Translations under genes and position numbers: made by a program
Shown: positions 44,979 to 50,000 of the stretch, in pieces
Layout of the letters: each line of letters starts with the position of its first letter
How positions within the stretch are numbered: position 1 is the stretch's first letter
The notes under the pieces: model-generated
Told to the model about the DNA's origin: nothing
Database searches by the model: none
The model's input: only the letters and a program-made list of their open reading frames with translations
From: Cryptococcus deneoformans JEC21
Lineage: Eukaryota; Basidiomycota; Tremellomycetes; Tremellales; Cryptococcaceae
DNA length: 50,000 nucleotides
Direction: 5' to 3'
Assembly: GCF_000091045.1 (NCBI RefSeq)
Contig: NC_006680.1
Location: forward strand, 600,001 to 650,000

Positions 44979-46977
44979 ATGGCAACAGAGGAGATCCATA
45001 GCTTGTACGACACCATTCTCATCTTGGATTTTGGATCCCAGGTTCGTACACAAAACTTGAACCACTTTCTTACAGCTGACAATGCCTCAGTACTCCCACT
45101 TGATCACTCGACGATGCCGAGAGCTCAATGTGAGTATCGCTATGTCTGAAATTCAGCGATAAGCTCAAATAGATCAATATAGGTGTACTGTGAAATGTTG
45201 CCTTGCACGCAAAAGATCTCCGACTTGTCCTGGAAGCCCAAGGGTGAATTTAACACCACGCATTCATTGATCTATCATTGACCATATGTATCAGGTGTCA
45301 TCCTTTCCGGCTCCCCTTACTCTGTTTACGCCCCGGACGCTCCCCACGTCGACCCTGAAGTCTTCACTCTCGGTGTCCCCATCCTCGGTATCTGCTATGG
45401 TCTCCAGGAGATTGCCCGTGTTCACGGAGGCACCGTCGATGCTCACACCCACAGGGAGTACGGTTACGCCAAGATCGAGGTCGTCAAGACTGGCAAGAAG
45501 GAACAGGATGCATTGTTCGAGGGTATTGAGATGGAAGCAGACGGTGGCTTGCAAGTGAGTTTTGGCCTGTAGGTCCGCCAAACCACAGTGTGTTGACGAT
45601 AAACGGTCAGGTCTGGATGTCTCACGGTGACCAACTTACCTCCCTCCCCCCCAACTTTGTCACCATCGCTTCCACCCCTACTTCCCCTTACACTGCCGTC
45701 GCCCACGAATCCAAGCCTATTTACGGTGTCCAATTCCACCCCGAGGTCTCTCACTCCCCCAAGGGTAAGGAGGTCATTGCTGCATTTGTGAAGAACGTCT
45801 GTAGTGTCAGGGACGGCTGGAGCATGGAGAGCTTTATCCCCAAGGAGATTGCTAGGATTAGGCAAATCTGTGGTGAGAAGGGTCAGGTTATCGGTGCCGT
45901 CAGCGGTGGTGTCGATTCTACTGTCGCCGCCAAGTTGATGCACGAGGCCATCGGTGACCGGTGAGTCCCTTTACCCATATCAGTCATATCTGACTCGTGA
46001 ATTAGTTTCCACGCTATCATGGTCGACAATGGTGTCCTCCGAAAGGATGAGGCCAAGAAAGTCCACAAGATGCTTACCGTTGACCTCGGCGTCAATCTCA
46101 CCGTTGTTGACGCTTCCGAACTCTTCCTTGCTCGTCTTAAGGGTGTCGAGGACCCCGAGCGTAAGCGAAAGATCATCGGTAACACCTTTATTGAGGTCTT
46201 TGAGGCCGAGGCTGCCAAGCTTGAGGCTGCCGCTGAGAAAGAGCTTGCCGAGAAGGGCGGTGAGGCCAAAGGCAAAATCGAGTGGTTGCTCCAAGGTACC
46301 TTGTACCCCGACGTTATCGAAAGTATCTCTTTCAAGGGCCCCAGTGCTACCATCAAGACTCACCACAACGTCGGTGGATTGCTGGAGGACATGAAGTTGA
46401 AGTTGATCGAGCCTCTTCGAGAGCTCTTTAAGGACGAAGTCCGTGCCCTTGGTCGTCTCCTAAACATCCCCGAGCATCTTGTCGGCCGACACCCTTTCCC
46501 CGGTCCTGGTCTCGCTATTCGAATTCTCGGTGAAGTCACCCGCGAGCAAATCGCCATCCTCCAGCACGCCGACGACATTTACATTGAGGAAGTTCGTGCT
46601 GCTGGTTTGTACGACCAAATCTCTCAGGCCTTTGTTGCCCTCTTGCCTGTCAAGGCTGTTGGTGTTGCTGGTGATGCGAGAACATATGACCAGGTTGTTG
46701 CTGTCAGGGCCGTCTCTACAGAAGACTTTATGACTGCCGACTGGTTTGTGTTCCCCCCGCAAGTCTTGAAGAGGATCTCCTCTAGAATTACCAACGAGGT
46801 GAGTTGGACCTGCTTGGATGTTGTCGTGGAGCACAGAGCTGACATATCGTACAGGTCAAGGGTGTTAACAGGGTCGTCTACGACATTACTTCCAAGCCTC
46901 CTGGAACGTGAGTGCATTTCTATATATTTGTCGAAGAATCCCAAGCTAATAGACAATATAGTGTTGAATGGCTCTAA
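44979..46977 (+). CDS. GUA1: GMP synthase (glutamine-hydrolysing)
   Basis: Eight exons (44979-45041, 45091-45129, 45183-45243, 45295-45554, 45611-45960, 46006-46798, 46855-46907, 46962-46977) encode 544 residues. The N-terminal class I glutamine amidotransferase has DFGSQ, the nucleophile Cys88 in [10 protein letters not shown], and [11 protein letters not shown] with the catalytic His/Glu. The ATP pyrophosphatase domain has the PP-loop SGGVDSTV near residue 239, DNGVLRKDE and then [17 protein letters not shown]; the C-terminal dimerisation domain ends KPPGTVEWL. It converts XMP to GMP with glutamine and ATP in the cytosol, the last step of guanine nucleotide synthesis. The final coding exon is only 16 nt. 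Introns 1-4 interrupt the amidotransferase domain. The start has good context (AAAATGGCA). Confidence 0.97.
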
Positions 46978-47077
46978 GTTGTTAGAATATATTTCTCTTT
47001 TTAGGTTTTTGGATGCATAGATACAGACTCGGCTTTTTGGCTTTGCTAATTCACAATAACCCTCCATCATTCCATCA
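46978..47077. other. Convergent 3' spacer GUA1/oxidoreductase
   Basis: 100 bp between two convergent stop codons. Overlapping 3' ends are nearly unavoidable. Nothing else seen. Confidence 0.4.
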
Positions 47078-48490
47078 TCAGTCCACCAAAGCTTCCATGA
47101 TCATCTTGGCCAAGATTGTATCATTCTTCGCATCCAATGGCGTCGTCTTGTACTCCTTCCCGTTTGCCACAGCATCATAAATCAAATCAAGCTCAAGGGT
47201 GTAAGGATCAACATATGTTGGTCGAATCACTTGTTCCGAAAAGTCGCCGTTGGGCAGTTGGCGCTGGATAATGAGTTTGATAGGAAGTCCTTTGACGTAT
47301 GGTCTGGAAACAAAGTCAGTAGAGGGGGGGGTGGGAAATGAAAATGCAAAAAGTCGTGAGGACTAACGTATCGTACTGGATCTTGACACGAGAGTCGTTG
47401 GTGTACACTTCAATTTGGGCATCAAAAATTGCGACTTCGTCAATGGCCATCTATCCTTCCTTGTCAGCACACCCTCCTATAGCTGGCCTCAACAATCTCG
47501 TGTCGTACTCACCTCGTAGTAAGCCTTGAATCCCTTGTACTGGAACAAAGCAGTCCACCACCAAGAAGAATCCCCATCATCGCTCCTTGTCGCACAGAGA
47601 CACTTTTCCGGCATACCGATAATATCCCTCATAGCCGACATATCATGGCTGCCCAGACTGTGCAAGAGGGCCCAGGAGTTTGCGTTGCGAGGGTCCAAAT
47701 CTGCCTTGGCACCCAGGTTCTCTTTGAGGTTGGAAGCACGTCTGGCGACGAGTTCGGATGATGCGGAAGATGGGAAATCCTTGTAATAGTGCTGATGCAT
47801 ACCCGATTGGGAAGTAAAGTAGCTGTTCTGAAAGTTTCCTTTTTTGAGCCACAGTCTGTCACAGGCAAACACAAAGTACCTACATTCCCAATGATATCCC
47901 GGACCCTCACATACTTAACCGTCTTCCCCTTGATCTCTTCTTTCAACCTCTCCAATGCCGGAGCATACCTCCTCATGTAACCCACAAATACAACCACCCC
48001 GTTCCTCACCCTCGCTTCTTCCACCGCATCGTACTCTGTAAGCGTCTGGGCCATAGGTTTCTCGATCATGACGTGTTTACCGGCATCGGCGCATTCGATA
48101 ATGTTGTCGGCGTGGAACTGGTCAGCTGTCAAGACAAAGACGAGGTCGATGGGGACGGAAGAAGTGAGCATCTCTGTGCTGTATCGCTATCGTAAGCTAG
48201 CTCTAGGTATCATCATAATACGAGGGAGACATACACAGAGGTGAAGAGGTTTCTGACTCCGAAACGAGAACCACACAGCTCAACCGATTTGACAGAGACA
48301 TCACAAAGAGCAGTGAGCTTGTACTTGTCGGAGGCTAGCACGAGATTGGGAATCTACTTTTAGAAAAAGGGCTTCTATCAATCCGTCGATCGGATTGGCG
48401 AATGCTCAAACGGAATGGACTGACGTGTACGATTTGTGCGACTTCACCACAGCCGACAACAGCGACACGGAGTATCTTGTTTTGGGACAT
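47078..48490 (-). CDS. Gfo/Idh/MocA-family NAD(P)-dependent oxidoreductase
   Basis: Six exons (48490-48425, 48353-48235, 48178-47884, 47827-47513, 47450-47368, 47303-47078) encode 367 residues, the usual family length. The Rossmann fold opens with LRVAVVGCGEVAQIVHIPNL, then LTALCDVS, PIDLVFVLTADQFHADN, and the family hallmark EKP at residues 101-103 (VMIEKPMAQT). GYMRRYAPALE and SLGSHDMSAMRDIIG fit the second domain, with the histidine of the latter in the active-site position. Members oxidise or reduce sugars, inositols and related polyols; the substrate cannot be inferred. No membrane segment or targeting signal seen. It lies head-to-tail with the carboxypeptidase gene. Confidence 0.93.
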
Positions 48491-48811
48491 GCCGTATATG
48501 CAGAAGAGATCTACGTAAGATGTGTTCTGACTTTCCCATTGTCCAACTGTGTGTACTTTGCTCATATTTATACACTTCCCACTTCGGCTTCGGCTTCTTC
48601 CGGTCCGGCTAATCACCGAACATCCTCCGAGCATCCTCCGTCGTTCATCGTCGTCAGTCGCGTCTGCCAGTGTCTGTCTCAAATTTAGGGGCGTCGCGCA
48701 AACCCATACAAGATCATTCTGTGCATAGAAACGTATCAATTTCTACGCTATGCAAGATGTCTCTTCCTCGTCCCTGATTCCGGCGATTGTCTATGCCTGG
48801 AGGCCTCATAT
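48491..48811. other. Spacer between carboxypeptidase 3' end and oxidoreductase start
   Basis: 321 bp on the minus-strand side between two same-direction genes. Contains the oxidoreductase promoter and leader. A TTATACA lies near 48567-48575. No exon supported. Confidence 0.4.
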
Positions 48812-50000
48812 CTACTGGTCAAGAGCTGCGGCGTCCAACCAAGAAGTGACCATAGACAACGCCTCCTTGGGCTTATCGTATGGCACCATGTGTCCGGCAC
48901 CCCTGATCTTGAGCATCTATTTCGTTCATCAATCTCTGCCCATTTGTCAATCAATTCATTAAACTCACGGTCAGGTTGCCGTAGGTCTTGAACTCTCCCG
49001 CGCGGTGTCCATCGACGACCCAGTCACTGAACTGGGCGGCGTTGTACCCTTCCTTCCCGGACCACTCAAGTCGCTCCATCCAGAGCTCATTGGCAACATG
49101 GTTGCAGATAAAGTCAAGCATACCCACATACTATCTAATTATCAGCTTTATAACAAGGGTCGGTAGCGAAACGAAACGTACGTTCAGGACCCTGACACCT
49201 CGCTCGAGAAGACCAGCAACGTACAGCCATGTTTTGCCAGTGTTGTCCAAGCTCTGAGTGAACCTGGTGAACACAGGTCCATCACAGCTTGACCAGTTGC
49301 TCCTAAGCTTTTCAACACCGAGAGTATGCCTAACGTCAGGCAAGTCAAGGTACGTGCCAATCTTCTTGGTCACAGGGTAACAGAGGGAGTCAGCTAGCTC
49401 TTCGACGGTACAGGGCATGGTCACGTCGTAAGGATTGACGCCCGCGGAGAGGAAAGTTTCGCCAAGGACTTCTTCACAGTAGTTGATGGCCATGGAACAG
49501 GTAGTATAGTCGTGAGTTTCGAGGCATCCCTTCTTGGCAAGCTTGTGACACTTGGGAACCTGAGTAGAGCAGTTAGCAGAGTGAACGATCCGGGAGAGTT
49601 CGATTTACAGCTTCGGCCATGGCAACGCAGGCTCCAATACTCTGCACAGGTTCAGTGAGATCACCATGGACGGTACATTGCTATAAGATATTAGCTGGGA
49701 GCCGGTATTAAGATATGGTTACTGACGAAAGGGAAGTACGATTCGGTTGTGGTGACTATACACAACGAGATCAGCAATTTCCGGCGACTCCAAAATTAGG
49801 ACTCACAGTAATCGGTGACACCATTTCCAATCATAACACTATTCAAGTTGATAGGAGTCTTGCCGTCCTTGATGAGTTGTTTGTTCCCGTCCACCACAGC
49901 ACTAGCAAAGACAGGGAGGTATCGACCGCCGTAAGATTCGCCAGCCATATGGAAGGCTCGGCCCTCAAATTCCTTGAAAGTCTCAAAGAACTGTAACCTA
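48812..50000 (-). CDS. Serine carboxypeptidase (carboxypeptidase Y type), 3' part
   Basis: The gene runs off the right edge, so its N-terminus and signal peptide are not seen. Visible exons: >50000-49807, 49755-49727, 49680-49609, 49559-49182, 49130-48969, 48916-48812, joined in phase. The catalytic triad of family S10 is complete: Ser in HMAGESYGGRY, Asp in YVGMLDFICNHVANE, and His in IRGAGHMVPYDKP. Conserved cysteines (QCTVHG, PKCHKLAKKGC, NYCEEV) and the substrate-pocket stretch are typical of carboxypeptidase Y. The enzyme removes C-terminal residues from peptides in the vacuole or outside the cell. The right edge of the window may be at or near another acceptor site (TTACAG before TTCTTTGAG), so the first exon boundary is undetermined. 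Confidence 0.93.

Noticed and set aside
1..50000. Transposon, CRISPR array, viral insert or biosynthetic cluster
   Set aside because: No terminal repeats, integrase/transposase frames, spaced repeats, capsid or multi-enzyme synthase motifs seen anywhere.

Overview
This window is nuclear DNA from a basidiomycete yeast. The evidence is the very short introns (mostly 50-75 nt, GT-AG, pyrimidine-rich 3' ends) that break almost every gene into several exons, the tight packing, and protein sequences that read as the Cryptococcus neoformans/gattii lineage (for example the Mdv1, Gua1 and Sec12 orthologues). The species assignment is inference from recalled family resemblance, not a search. I see no transposon, CRISPR array, tRNA, rRNA, prophage or plasmid feature.

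I rebuilt 20 protein-coding genes by following reading frame and splice phase across every intron. Layout: 1-713 (+) 3' part of an ornithine cyclodeaminase-like gene; 1105-2334 (+) gankyrin/Nas6; 2518-4451 (-) sugar transporter; a long 1.85-kb divergent spacer; 6299-10914 (+) SNF2/STH1-type chromatin remodelling ATPase; 11713-13520 (+) Nudix hydrolase with a C-terminal membrane anchor; 14039-16364 (+) ACC-synthase-like PLP enzyme in 13 exons; 16662-20114 (-) large unrecognised disordered protein; 21188-23726 (-) MDV1; 23974-25073 (+) KTI12; 25163-27268 (-) mitochondrial J-like protein; 27718-28826 (-) ETF beta; 29120-30786 (+) SEC12; 31250-32146 (+) Ctr copper transporter; 32627-33564 (+) unrecognised multi-span membrane protein; 33689-34474 (-) MGST3/MAPEG; 34958-40142 (+) RAV1; 40313-43189 (-) TBC Rab-GAP; 43447-44755 (-) protein with two ubiquitin-like segments; 44979-46977 (+) GUA1; 47078-48490 (-) Gfo/Idh/MocA oxidoreductase; 48812-end (-) serine carboxypeptidase, 5' truncated by the window edge.

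Functionally this is ordinary housekeeping and accessory metabolism and not one operon-like system. Themes that recur are mitochondria (Mdv1, ETF beta, J-like protein), membrane traffic and acidification (Sec12, TBC GAP, Rav1, vacuolar carboxypeptidase) and nutrient uptake (sugar and copper transporters). Genes are often divergent (MDV1/KTI12, ETF beta/SEC12, MGST3/RAV1, UBL/GUA1) or convergent with gaps of 89-170 bp.

I did not find a clear new system. The items most worth a second look are: a J-domain-like protein whose HPD motif reads HSD; a two-ubiquitin-fold protein; an exact 30-bp tandem duplication over the copper transporter stop codon; two GC-AG introns; an apparent frame break in RAV1; and a large upstream ORF overlapping the start of the remodeller gene.
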